Source of the DNA: Stentor roeselii | Taxonomy: Eukaryota > Ciliophora > Heterotrichea > Heterotrichida > Stentoridae | Assembly (NCBI GenBank): GCA_006503475.1 | Contig: RSEH01000066.1 | Location: 62,001 to 126,000, forward strand | DNA: 64,000 nt | Direction of reading: 5' to 3' | Part shown: piece by piece, positions 29,327 to 38,347 of the stretch | How positions within the stretch are numbered: position 1 is the stretch's first letter | Layout of the letters: each line of letters opens with the position of its first letter | Made by a program: the position numbers and the translations under genes | The notes under the pieces: model-generated | Databases searched by the model: none | What the model saw: the letters and a program-made list of their open reading frames with translations, nothing else | Told to the model about the DNA's origin: nothing

Positions 29327-29842
29327 ATGTTTTGTCTACCGATTGAAATCTCTGAAAATGCAAATGCTCAGACTATCAAACTTTTCAGAATCATGAAGAT
29401 CCTCTGCGCTTTGCAAATAGTTTTAGGGATTTTCATGCTCTTTATCGATATCATGACTGGAATTTGGATACTCTTTGCTGCGCTTTTGTTCGTGGTCGTG
29501 ATTTGGATGAAAAATTGGTGTGTTGCTGTCATGTATATTATTTTTTGCTTGATGGACTTGTTCACATCTGCTGTTGTTGTTGGGAACTTCTTTGCTGGAG
29601 CTGATTTTGATGGAAAAGGAAGTATTTATGGACTTTTGTATATGGTAAAGTTTCCTTTCTTTTTGTTGGTCATCTACTATTCGTTTCTTACTTATCGTGA
29701 ACTTAAGGGACTTTATATTGAAGGATGCGACAATGGAGGGATTAATAGTTATGGAACTAGTGAGGAGAGAAGGAATTTGAGAAGTGAACCACCTCCTCAG
29801 CCTATTGAACCGTTTCAAGGAACTGGGTATAGGTTAGGATAA
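29327..29842 (+). CDS. four-TM small membrane protein, 171 aa
   Basis: The start ATG is at 29327. Four hydrophobic segments are evident: MKILCALQIVLGIFMLFIDI, IWILFAALLFVVVIWM, CVAVMYIIFCLMDLFTSAVV and LLYMVKFPFFLLVIYYSFL. The C-terminal tail is cytosolic-looking and Pro/Arg-rich (SEPPPQPIEPF). It resembles the many small tetraspan proteins of ciliates; no specific function is evident. Confidence 0.8.
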   Translation: MFCLPIEISENANAQTIKLFRIMKILCALQIVLGIFMLFIDIMTGIWILFAALLFVVVIWMKNWCVAVMYIIFCLMDLFTSAVVVGNFFAGADFDGKGSIYGLLYMVKFPFFLLVIYYSFLTYRELKGLYIEGCDNGGINSYGTSEERRNLRSEPPPQPIEPFQGTGYRLG

Positions 29843-30263
29843 TAGAGTTGTAATAGCAGGATTTGTGGAGATTAGTTTTTTTGGATGGATTCAGTGGGAT
29901 AAACTTAATTGCTTTGTGGAAAACTTTGATTCATTTGAACAAGACAAAATAAAATTAATCTCAACTTAGTTTTCAAGATATAAAACCAATCTCATTATTT
30001 TTAAAAATTCCTCATTTCATCTGCCACAACCCTAAAAAAATCAAGCCAAAATCTCTAAAACTCATCCCAATCCTCCATCCTAAAAAAAACCAACCAAGAA
30101 TTCCATCAACTCAATATACTTCATATTTATTCCACCTCAGATTCCAGTCCAACCATCAACAAAAAAATCAAGACCGAATCAAAAAATTACCCAACCCTCT
30201 GAAAATTTTCAATTAAATCCTAACCATAAGCTAAAATTTAAACCTTAATAAAAATCCCTTCAA
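29843..30263. other. intergenic spacer
   Basis: No gene seen. 29843-29940 is G/T-rich (3' flank of the four-TM gene); 29960-30240 is C/A-rich and G-poor (5' flank of the ubiquitin protease). Confidence 0.65.
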
Positions 30264-31763
30264 ATGCAAAATTCTGTGGCTAGAACTTCCGATTTCCCTC
30301 ATAAAACTCAAATGTACAAAGAACAAATTTTCCTCAATCGCCCCGAACCGCAGCCAATCAGTCGCCTGTCAGATTTTTTCCAAAGTCGATCGTTGTTACC
30401 AGCAGCTCCAGAGCAGGACGAGTCAATAAAAGACCCGATAGACCCAGAAACTAACGATTTTTCTCCTTTGACTCGCTCTTTAGAGCAGGAATACAAGACT
30501 TTCGAAAAACTTGCAAATAACAAGTCAGCGAAAAGTGCTTTAATAGAAAAATCCTGGTTTTTACAATGGAAGAACTATCTTCATGGTGGCAGGTTTCCTG
30601 GAATCATTAAAACTTCTGCTTTGGTTGATCAGTTTGGAAGGGTAAGAATTAGTGAAAGTCGCTTGTATATCAAAGTTACTTTAGATCAGTTCTTTTTTCT
30701 AAAGGATATTTATTGCGCGCAGGGATTGGTCGAAGTTGACTCTGCGAATAAACCGAATAAGAGAAATCTTAGTGTTTGTGAAAGTAATGAGAATATTTTT
30801 CCTACTGTTAATGAACCTGAAGGAGATCTTGTTACACTTATGGATGAAAACTTCTGTAAAACTGAACCTAAAAACTCGGAAACTGATACAGTCCCGGAAC
30901 TTTCAATGAAGTTCTTTAAGAAAAGATTTGGACTTGAAAATCCGGCTTTTTTCTGTTATTTGAATTCGGTTTTACAGTGCTTTTTGACTATACCTGAAAT
31001 GGTTAACTACTTTTTGGGACTTGTTGAAAGTCCTGACCCGAAAAGTGAAAGTTGGACGTATCAGGTCTATTCGTTGGTTTATGCTGCGATTAGATCGGAG
31101 AGTAAAACTATTCGACCTGTAACACTTTGGAAAGAAGTAACAAAGATTTTTTCTCCTGCACAGCAACACGACTTTTTCGATTTCTGGAGATATCTTCTTC
31201 AACAACTAGAAAAAGAAAACGGTAAAGAAAATATATTTTCTGATATTTTTTCAGGAAAATTGAAAAGTCGTCTTTTTTGCAGAGTATGTCAAAAAGAAAG
31301 CACAAATTTCGAGTTCTTTTCAGACTTGTCTTTAGAATTTTCACCGATTCTTAAAAAGTCCTTACAAAAATTCTGTTCTTCAGAGAAAATCAAATGTTTT
31401 TGTGAAACCTGTGAACAAAAAACCAAACATTTAAAAAGTTATTCAATAGAAACTAGTCCAAAAATTTTGGTAATTCAAATAAAAAGGTTCAAAAACCAAA
31501 ATTCTGTAACAAAAATCGCAGATTTTTGTACTTTCAAAAAATATTTAAAGGTAAAAACTCAGGCCGGGAACGAAAGATATAATTTAATTGCAATTGCTGA
31601 ACATAAAGGTTCTATTAACTATGGACATTACAACGCTTACTGCAAAAGACATTCAAAATGGTTTAAGTTTAACGATAGAAAGTTTTACAAGATCCCATTC
31701 ACAAGAGTACTAAAGAAGAAGCTTTATTGTGCTGTCTTCGAGAAGCAGCTTGAGCATTTTTAA
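30264..31763 (+). CDS. ubiquitin-specific protease (USP, peptidase C19)
   Basis: 499 residues. The Cys box is FGLENPAFFCYLNSVLQCF with catalytic C231; most USPs have N-x-GNTCYMN here, so this box is divergent. The zinc-binding fingers are CRVCQKES and CFCETCEQKT. The His box is NYGHYNAYCKRHSKWFKFND (His near 455). The N-terminal 210 residues are of unknown fold and include a short globular region (WKNYLHGGRFPGIIKT). USPs remove ubiquitin from proteins. The order Cys box, finger, His box is normal, so activity is likely. Confidence 0.9.
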   Translation: MQNSVARTSDFPHKTQMYKEQIFLNRPEPQPISRLSDFFQSRSLLPAAPEQDESIKDPIDPETNDFSPLTRSLEQEYKTFEKLANNKSAKSALIEKSWFLQWKNYLHGGRFPGIIKTSALVDQFGRVRISESRLYIKVTLDQFFFLKDIYCAQGLVEVDSANKPNKRNLSVCESNENIFPTVNEPEGDLVTLMDENFCKTEPKNSETDTVPELSMKFFKKRFGLENPAFFCYLNSVLQCFLTIPEMVNYFLGLVESPDPKSESWTYQVYSLVYAAIRSESKTIRPVTLWKEVTKIFSPAQQHDFFDFWRYLLQQLEKENGKENIFSDIFSGKLKSRLFCRVCQKESTNFEFFSDLSLEFSPILKKSLQKFCSSEKIKCFCETCEQKTKHLKSYSIETSPKILVIQIKRFKNQNSVTKIADFCTFKKYLKVKTQAGNERYNLIAIAEHKGSINYGHYNAYCKRHSKWFKFNDRKFYKIPFTRVLKKKLYCAVFEKQLEHF

Positions 31764-31890
31764 TGTATTAAGTGGCTAATAATGCTTAAATCTCATTCAA
31801 TCAATTATAATCTATTAAATTCTTCGTCATTTCTTCTATAAGTCTCATCAAAACAACCAAATCTCATTCACCATTTTCATATTTCTTCGA

Positions 31891-32349
31891 ATGGGATGCA
31901 ATACTTCTAAACAAGTCGCTTTTGAAGAACTTTCAGATATCTTCGAAATACTAAAGAAGGAAAACTCAGCATTAGAAGAAGAAAAAGAAGCTCTTCTCAA
32001 AGACCAGATCGATAAACCAGCAGAAGACAAAGAAATTCAACAAAGTATCAAAAAGATGACCCTTGAACTTGAAGAGACTTACAGAAGAGCTTATGAGTTG
32101 TTGAAACAACTCATTGCTTCAGCTGAGTTTCAGAGAGATGGAAGCCCATCGAGCAGGATTAATCAAATTCACAAGCTTCGATTTAACTTAGAAGAGATTT
32201 ATGGAAAAATTGAGAGCTTTCACTTGCGGAAGAAGCAGCTGAATCATGAAAATGATGAGTTGAGGATTCTGATTCAAAATGAAAAATCTAAAAATAATGA
32301 AATTCAAACTGAGCTTCAGTGCTATGTAGAGAAAAAGGAGGTTGCATGA
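31891..32349 (+). CDS. putative N-acylated coiled-coil protein, 152 aa
   Basis: The N-terminus MGCNTSK is a textbook N-myristoylation signal with an adjacent Cys for palmitoylation, so membrane attachment is predicted. The rest is helical and mostly coiled coil (LEEEKEALLKDQ, LELEETYRRAYELLKQL, LRKKQLNHENDELRIL). No known domain. The frame ends with TGA. Confidence 0.8.
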   Translation: MGCNTSKQVAFEELSDIFEILKKENSALEEEKEALLKDQIDKPAEDKEIQQSIKKMTLELEETYRRAYELLKQLIASAEFQRDGSPSSRINQIHKLRFNLEEIYGKIESFHLRKKQLNHENDELRILIQNEKSKNNEIQTELQCYVEKKEVA

Positions 32350-32736
32350 TGGATGATTAGGGTAAATTAGAGATTTAAATAATTGTATTAGGCAATTTCT
32401 TGCTTTTTTCTGTTTATAGGATTTATGTTTGTTAAATATATAGTTAAAATGCCCTATTAGAAATTTAAATCTAATACATTTTTTATAAATATATAATTTC
32501 CCAAAATTTTCAATACTTTTCTTTCATACTCGAATAAATACATGATGTGCAAGTCTAAATCTTCTTGATTATCATCAATTTATACTACCATGAAATCGCT
32601 TAAAACTTCATTAACTTTTTCTCTCCATAGGCCAAACAAATATCCTCACATAGAAGCAAAACAATAAAGGTAAAGTATTAGTGCATAAATATTAACTAAA
32701 GTAATCAGCATTTAAATTCCTACCTAGGAAAAAACA
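32350..32736. other. AT-rich intergenic spacer
   Basis: No gene or RNA recognised between the acylated coiled-coil gene and the zinc-finger gene. Confidence 0.65.
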
Positions 32737-33216
32737 ATGGCTGAAAAAATTACAAATAACCGAATGAGATCAAAGTATACTTGTCCACTTCCCTCATGTC
32801 GGAGATCATATGTCAACAGCAGCATCCTCAAAAGGCACATCCAAGCCTTTCACAACACAGAAAAAAGGTTCCAATGCTTGACCTGTGGCAAATGCCTTGC
32901 CTCACAACAGAACTTGAAAGAGCATTCCTACATCCACACTGGTGAGAAACCCTACTTATGCCCTTACCAAGGCTGTGGAGCCAAGTTCAGACAAGGCACT
33001 CATCTTTCATCACACAAAAAAAATTTTCATGAAGATTTGGGCATCATTCCAAACATTGATTTGGAGCTCAACTTCGACTTGATTATCAAGAAGCTTAGCT
33101 TTAAGATCACTCAAGAAACTAATCGATTGGAAGACTTTGCAGTCAGTCCTCAAGAAAGGCTCGATTTGCCTTTAATCACAGGACCTAATTTTTGCAATAT
33201 TCCAAATATCTTTTAG
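32737..33216 (+). CDS. C2H2 zinc-finger protein (three fingers)
   Basis: 159 residues. Three consecutive C2H2 fingers at ~15-100: YTCPLPSCRRSYVNSSILKRH, FQCLTCGKCLASQQNLKEH and YLCPYQGCGAKFRQGTHLSSH. The second and third are linked by the classic HTGEKPY. The CxxxxC spacing in fingers one and three resembles TFIIIA-type fingers. The C-terminus is helical without motif. It is likely a DNA- or RNA-binding regulator; a partial TFIIIA-like role is possible but the family normally has nine fingers. Confidence 0.9.
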   Translation: MAEKITNNRMRSKYTCPLPSCRRSYVNSSILKRHIQAFHNTEKRFQCLTCGKCLASQQNLKEHSYIHTGEKPYLCPYQGCGAKFRQGTHLSSHKKNFHEDLGIIPNIDLELNFDLIIKKLSFKITQETNRLEDFAVSPQERLDLPLITGPNFCNIPNIF

Positions 33217-34225
33217 ATAAATTAAGATTTTTCCATTACTGGTGTGGCTGAGATGTCTGAATGAGAAGGAAAATCAACGAAACTATGAAAATCTCCTGAA
33301 ATGTTAGGAATTTTGAAGTTTTGGCTAGATGTGAGTTTAGTTTTAAATGGAGTAGTATAAATTGTTTTAGAAATTCGGGGTTATTGATCTGGGTTTTTTT
33401 TTGGATTTTATTTATTGTTGAAGGTTGGGAAAATTGGGTTTTTTGGAATATTAAGACTTATTGAAAATGATGGATTTATGAAAATGTCTGAGTTTTTATT
33501 AGTTTTGGATATTTTAAGAGGGCTTGGAAGAGAATAAAGATGATCATTGAATGGAATAAAAATCTATTCTTGAAAGAGACTGAAATTTTTCAAAAATGTT
33601 AAAAATATTAGTTTAGATCAATTTAATAGTCTAGTTAGAATTGAAGAATCAGTATATATTTATAAACTCTTTGTGTATTTATCCCTCATGCAGATCCTCT
33701 AAATAATTAATGATGAAAAAATCTATTCAACATTATAATATCAAAAGTAAGATCTGATATCATTTTTCAGGATTTAGTAGGAATTGATAAATTTTATCCA
33801 AATAGGTTAAATTCATATCAAATTTATCTTAGCTTTCATAATGATTGAAAAGATCTAGTTTTTGTCACAAAGAACTAAATCAATCAGTTGTCCAAATGAT
33901 GAGATCTAGTATCGAGATTTATGAATTACCATACAAAGATATAAACATTATCGATAGTTAAATTATTCAAATGCTGAATAAGAAGAGTGTTTTCTTCAGC
34001 TTTTAAAGTTTTAAATAAGCAGAATATGGTAAAGAATATCTGAGATAAGTTTAGATATCTTATTTCAATATAATACATAATACTGTTAGAAATTATCATT
34101 CATGGATATTTCATATAAAGATCAATTCTAAACTAATGATCCAAATGAACTTTTATAAATAATCTGAGTTCTTACCAAGTACCTCTCATTCTATTCTCAT
34201 CTTATTAGTAATTCCTAGTATTAAC
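33217..34225. other. long AT-rich intergenic spacer
   Basis: About 1 kb. 33240-33560 is G/T-rich and C-poor (3' flank of the zinc-finger gene). The rest is AT-rich with no coding frame, tRNA or known small RNA that I can recognise. Confidence 0.6.
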
Positions 34226-34585
34226 CTAAATACACAACAACGGAGTGATATTAACAGTGTCAATCAAATTTCTTTTCTGAGAGATCCTTGAAGTAGGCCT
34301 GGAGCTCTTTTGTTTAATCATCAGGTACTTCCTCGACCGATCATAATCCTTCTTCCAAGCCTTAACCGAAAACGAAGCCCTAACATTTCCAATTTTTTCA
34401 CTAAGTCTGCAATTTTCCTTTTCAATCAGAATCTTTTCCTGCCTTCCAGGAAGAAACCTAGCTTTAATTTTAACATCACTATTTTTCTGATGACAACCCT
34501 CGATCCTCGTCCCTCCTAAAAGATCCCTCAGTGTTTTTTTCGCTTCCTTAAAAGAAAAGTCGATATTTTTGTCACTCTTTTTCAT
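34226..34585 (-). CDS. small basic protein, 119 aa, weakly CFAP97/Hemingway-like
   Basis: The frame has a good ATG (AATAATGAAA) and lies 16 bp downstream of the transporter stop on the same strand. The central helix (ILIEKENCRLSEKIGNVRAS, then AWKKDYDRSRKYLMI) recalls the short helical motif of CFAP97/Hemingway ciliary proteins. That resemblance is weak and unverified. The protein is very basic with no membrane segment. Confidence 0.6.
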   Translation of the reverse strand: MKKSDKNIDFSFKEAKKTLRDLLGGTRIEGCHQKNSDVKIKARFLPGRQEKILIEKENCRLSEKIGNVRASFSVKAWKKDYDRSRKYLMIKQKSSRPTSRISQKRNLIDTVNITPLLCI

Positions 34586-34601
34586 TATTATCGTTAAACC
34601 T

Positions 34602-35432
34602 TTAAATTAAATTCAGCCCTTCTTCATCATCTTCAGACTTTTCCTTCTTCTGAACATTAAAGTGAAGATAAACTCCAAGAGTGGCACAAGCAGCTGAAGC
34701 GAACAAGCCACTTACATGAGTTTCGCTGAACTCAACCCCAGCAGTGACGACAGTGATCCCTACTGGAAAGCAATTGAACAAAAACCAGAGATAATACCCG
34801 ACAAGCACCTGCTCCGCATCGTAAAGTTTATTCAAATACCTTATAAAACTTGAAGTACATAAAAAACCTGCAGGCCATACAAGACTAGCGAAAATTACTG
34901 AAATTTCACTTATTTTTTTAGAACTTTCTTGAATTTCTACTTCAATCATTAGAATTTTCAGAGAAATCAAAGAAAAAGTACAGATCTGTGAAGGAATTCC
35001 AGCTTCCATCATAGCTTTTGCAATGAAAAAGCCTTTTCGACGTAGGATCAGTGAGATGAGAAGGCTGGTTGAAAGCCAAATGAAAAAAAATGGGTTGAGT
35101 AGGATGGAAAGTTGAGAATTTTCGGGAATTGGGTCTTGTTGAGAGCAGATTGTTGTTGATATGAAACAAGCGAGAATAAGGAAAAGGTTGCCTTTGACCT
35201 GAGAGGGTGTTAGACGTTTTTTTAATAAGGTTGATGAAAGGAGGGTCGAAGCCACCAGGTGGAAAGAACTGAGCAGGGTGTAGTTCGATAAGGGCAGCAG
35301 GTACAGAGAAAATGTTTCAAGAACTAAAGAAATCACTGAAATCAAAGAAGAATACTTTGAAGGGTGCTGCAGGTTTCCTTGCTGGATCAATGAAGACAAG
35401 AAAATCAGCAGTCCTCCTGTGATATTTTTCAT
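34602..35432 (-). CDS. DMT-superfamily membrane transporter (NIPA/EamA-like)
   Basis: 276 residues with eight or nine hydrophobic segments spread over the whole length and almost no N-terminal extension. The pattern of internal repeats (FSLYLLPLSNYTLLSSFHLV, then LLKKRLTPSQVKGNLFLILAC) fits the drug/metabolite transporter superfamily, and PLSNYTLL plus the later Mg-transporter-like layout suggest the NIPA group. The C-terminus is acidic. Substrate is not known; NIPA relatives move Mg2+. Confidence 0.7.
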   Translation of the reverse strand: MKNITGGLLIFLSSLIQQGNLQHPSKYSSLISVISLVLETFSLYLLPLSNYTLLSSFHLVASTLLSSTLLKKRLTPSQVKGNLFLILACFISTTICSQQDPIPENSQLSILLNPFFFIWLSTSLLISLILRRKGFFIAKAMMEAGIPSQICTFSLISLKILMIEVEIQESSKKISEISVIFASLVWPAGFLCTSSFIRYLNKLYDAEQVLVGYYLWFLFNCFPVGITVVTAGVEFSETHVSGLFASAACATLGVYLHFNVQKKEKSEDDEEGLNLI

Positions 35433-35462
35433 TATTGTGCTATTTTAATCTAATTAACTGAA

Positions 35463-36485
35463 TCACAAGCTTAGATCTTCACCGTCTTTTGACTTGCTGT
35501 CATTTTCCTCGAAATTCGAAAACTGTTTATTTATTAAGGTGATCGAACGATGCAGCTTTTCTTTTAACTTCAAACCGAATGATCTTGAATGCACTATTGA
35601 AGTACTTAAGCGAATTCGCAGTCTTCCTTTCAGTCCAAGTTCAGAGCTTTTAGAAGAATCAAGTTCTTTTATTTCAACTACTCTGGAATTTTCAGTAAAT
35701 TGGTCGACTTCAGAGATCTCTTCTGAATGTGATTCTATTGTTTTTTCAATAATCGAATTTTGAAGAATTGAATTACTAAGCGTTTTTCGAATGGTTATGT
35801 TTTGAGTAGGTGAAAAACTCTTATTTTTTTCTTCAAAGCTCAGATTTTTTTTAAGGACTGCTCGGTTTTCAGGACTTGTGGAGGAAAAAGTGCGATGTCG
35901 ATTTCGGAAGAAGATTGAAAAAGTTTTGTGTAGTGTTTTTATTTCTTCTTTCTTTAGACAGTAAATTCCATTCACCATCTTCCCGAAGCCTGATGCATCG
36001 TTGTGAGTTTGGATGGACTTGTCATATAAGTTCATAACAGCGAGTAGTAAAGTAAAAGCATTTCCTTTCCAAATCACTTTTCTTTCAGAGTCTGAAATGA
36101 TTTTCCAAGCTTTTAAAACAAGTGACCTCTCTTCTTTAGTTCTTTGAGAAGGACTTCCAATAAAGAAAAGTGACTGAAGTAAAATGCAAAATCGACTGTA
36201 ATTCAACATTTGTGTCTTGTCGATGTCTAAAATTGAAAAATTTGTGTTGAAGTCTTTTTGAAATTCTGAGATTTGTGAGTCGCGACCTTTGTATATTGAA
36301 GACTTTCTTAATAATTTCTTGACTTTGATCTGGTTTTTAGAGAGTTGATGCATGTTTAGACTCACCAATGATTTTATTTTTTTTATTTGATCTTTGGGAT
36401 TCAGTTTCAGACTTTTTAGCGAAATTGATGGTTTACGGTTGCGCTGGTCTGGCTTTGAAGTCTTTCGGCCAACAGAAAATATCAT
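35463..36485 (-). CDS. hypothetical protein, 340 aa, with possible degenerate EF-hand region
   Basis: Residues ~70-190 are helical and may be a degenerate EF-hand-like module (FNTNFSILDIDKTQMLNYSRF). The first 65 residues are strongly basic, and the C-terminal half is Ser/Glu-rich and disordered. The family is not recognised. It lies 30 bp upstream of the transporter stop on the same strand. Confidence 0.75.
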   Translation of the reverse strand: MIFSVGRKTSKPDQRNRKPSISLKSLKLNPKDQIKKIKSLVSLNMHQLSKNQIKVKKLLRKSSIYKGRDSQISEFQKDFNTNFSILDIDKTQMLNYSRFCILLQSLFFIGSPSQRTKEERSLVLKAWKIISDSERKVIWKGNAFTLLLAVMNLYDKSIQTHNDASGFGKMVNGIYCLKKEEIKTLHKTFSIFFRNRHRTFSSTSPENRAVLKKNLSFEEKNKSFSPTQNITIRKTLSNSILQNSIIEKTIESHSEEISEVDQFTENSRVVEIKELDSSKSSELGLKGRLRIRLSTSIVHSRSFGLKLKEKLHRSITLINKQFSNFEENDSKSKDGEDLSL

Positions 36486-36947
36486 TTTTTTTGGATTATT
36501 TGAGAATTTGGATTAAAGTTAAGATTATTTAGTGAGGACTTTAATTAAATCAATTTTTATTTAGGTTGTGATAGATTTGAAGTTGCGAGAAAGGCTGAAA
36601 TTTTCATGATTAAGGTTTAGAACTGCGTTTAAATTATTTTTACTGATTGTCTTTGAAAGGGTCATGATCTGGAGTAGTCTTTGAACATTTCAATTAAATT
36701 CCTGTCATCTCTATCATTTTCTCTTTCTTAATGTTTCAATAAATAAAAGCCATCTAATTATTCGAGGCCCTAAAACTTCAAAAAATCAATCCCAACCTCT
36801 CTCTATTCCTTTAAAATAATTCAAATATCCTAAATCATTCCTAAACCCAAAAAAATCCACCTAAAAATTCACGAAAAAATCTAAAAAATAATCCAACTAA
36901 ACTTAAAACCCAGATCCAATCTCAATATCCTAAAATTCATTCATAAA
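36486..36947. other. divergent intergenic region
   Basis: Between two divergent genes. The left part is G/T-rich and the right part C/A-rich (36781-36840 has no G), so the composition flips in the middle, as expected for two opposite 5' flanks. No gene seen. Confidence 0.7.
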
Positions 36948-37553
36948 ATGACCGAATCATGGGAAAGAGTTTCTAAAACTTCTCAATCAACTGAGCCAAA
37001 CCATCAGCAATGGCAAGACCAAATCGAAAAGATGAAAAAAGAGTTCAAGTCCGAAGTACAACCGACAGCAGTGAGCAGGTCTTCAGATAAAAACGAGGGA
37101 TCTTATTTCGATAAAAGAGAAAATCGAGGAGATTACAACAGACCCAATCACGACAGGTTCAACAATCGCGAAGGCAACTCTCAGCGACCATGGAAAAACA
37201 ACGGGGATCAAAGGGAAAGGCCAAGGTCCAGAGACCGCGAATTTGAACAAAGATATGATAAACCCAAAAGAGACGAGAATAGAAGGATTAACGACTTTAG
37301 AAAAGATGGGAATGAACGACGATTTGATGATTATAGGAGGAAAGACGAGGATGACTTTAGAAGGAATGATGAACAAGGTCATCGAAGGTATGAAAATGAC
37401 TATCGTCGAAAAGAGGATGGAGATGTGAGGAGAAATTATGGAGAAAAGGATAATTATCAAAATTATGATCGGTTTAGAGATGAGAAACGAAGAGAGCGTG
37501 ATGAGGGGAAAAGTTATTATCAGAGTGGCTCTAATAATTCTTATAAAATGTGA
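36948..37553 (+). CDS. Arg/Asp/Asn-rich disordered protein, 201 aa
   Basis: From residue ~50 onward the protein is almost entirely R, D, E, N, Y, K with irregular repeats such as DYRRKDEDDFRRNDE. No folded domain is visible except a short N-terminal helix (QWQDQIEKMKKEF). Such sequences occur in RNA-binding or condensate proteins with RD/RE-rich tracts. The frame ends with TGA. Confidence 0.75.
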   Translation: MTESWERVSKTSQSTEPNHQQWQDQIEKMKKEFKSEVQPTAVSRSSDKNEGSYFDKRENRGDYNRPNHDRFNNREGNSQRPWKNNGDQRERPRSRDREFEQRYDKPKRDENRRINDFRKDGNERRFDDYRRKDEDDFRRNDEQGHRRYENDYRRKEDGDVRRNYGEKDNYQNYDRFRDEKRRERDEGKSYYQSGSNNSYKM

Positions 37554-38347
37554 ATTGTTTGAGTAGATTTGAATGAAGATTGAATTTATTGTTTTAAGGT
37601 TTTTATTTTGGTTTAGGGCTTTCTTGGAATATATTGTAAGGATTATGGATCGATTGATACTATTGAAGATGATACAGTCTTGTTGATAACATACTTTGAA
37701 CAATGTGACTTTTATCATAAAATTAAACTTAAGGTCGAATGGTTTTCATAATATGTATCTTGATTATTTTTTTGTAAAATTATCGAGCTGAAAATAATCA
37801 ATAGTTTGAATTATTTGAAGATAGCTAAATATAAATATGGGATTACTTAAGTTTAAAAATTGATTTAAATTTGGTAAATAATACAGAAATTTAATAAGAA
37901 ATAGAATCATTTTAAAACACACAAAATTTCCTTGATTTCCTAATATGAACTACTTTACTTATATGATTCTTTATTTCTCATTTCTCAAATATTTAACTGG
38001 TTTATATTAGTTTTCTTTAAGCCTTTAATCTTTTGTATGCTTCAACACTCTTCTCGAGTATCGTCTTTGATTCAATTGAACTTCAGTCCCCTGTAAATTC
38101 TTAGAACCTTTTATCCATTTTTAACAGAAGAATATATCATTTTTTATGTGTCTATTTGATTTATTTAACCTAAAAAAGCATGCTTATGGAAGAGTAATAA
38201 ATAATCATCTATCAATAAAGAAAGAAAGGAAATATCTTAGGAATCTTTGTAAATTTTGGGCGAAGTATTCAACTATAATTACCAATAACCTGAAACAACT
38301 AAAAATACAATCCCCTTATACTTATGTTGAAAAAAATTCCATTATAA
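37554..38347. other. AT-rich intergenic spacer
   Basis: About 790 bp, AT-rich. A 72-codon frame starting at 38146 overlaps the next gene's ATG and has an AT-driven composition; I do not accept it. Nothing else recognised. Confidence 0.6.

Noticed and set aside
31891-32355. TGA at 32347-32349 as a tryptophan codon
   Set aside because: TGA also ends 9238-10116 and 36948-37553, and long frames show conserved Trp only as TGG. The standard code fits better.
32590-32736. A possible 5' exon (ATG at 32591) of the zinc-finger gene
   Set aside because: The frame closes after 25 codons, and no 15-16 nt GT-AG segment connects it to the ATG at 32737.
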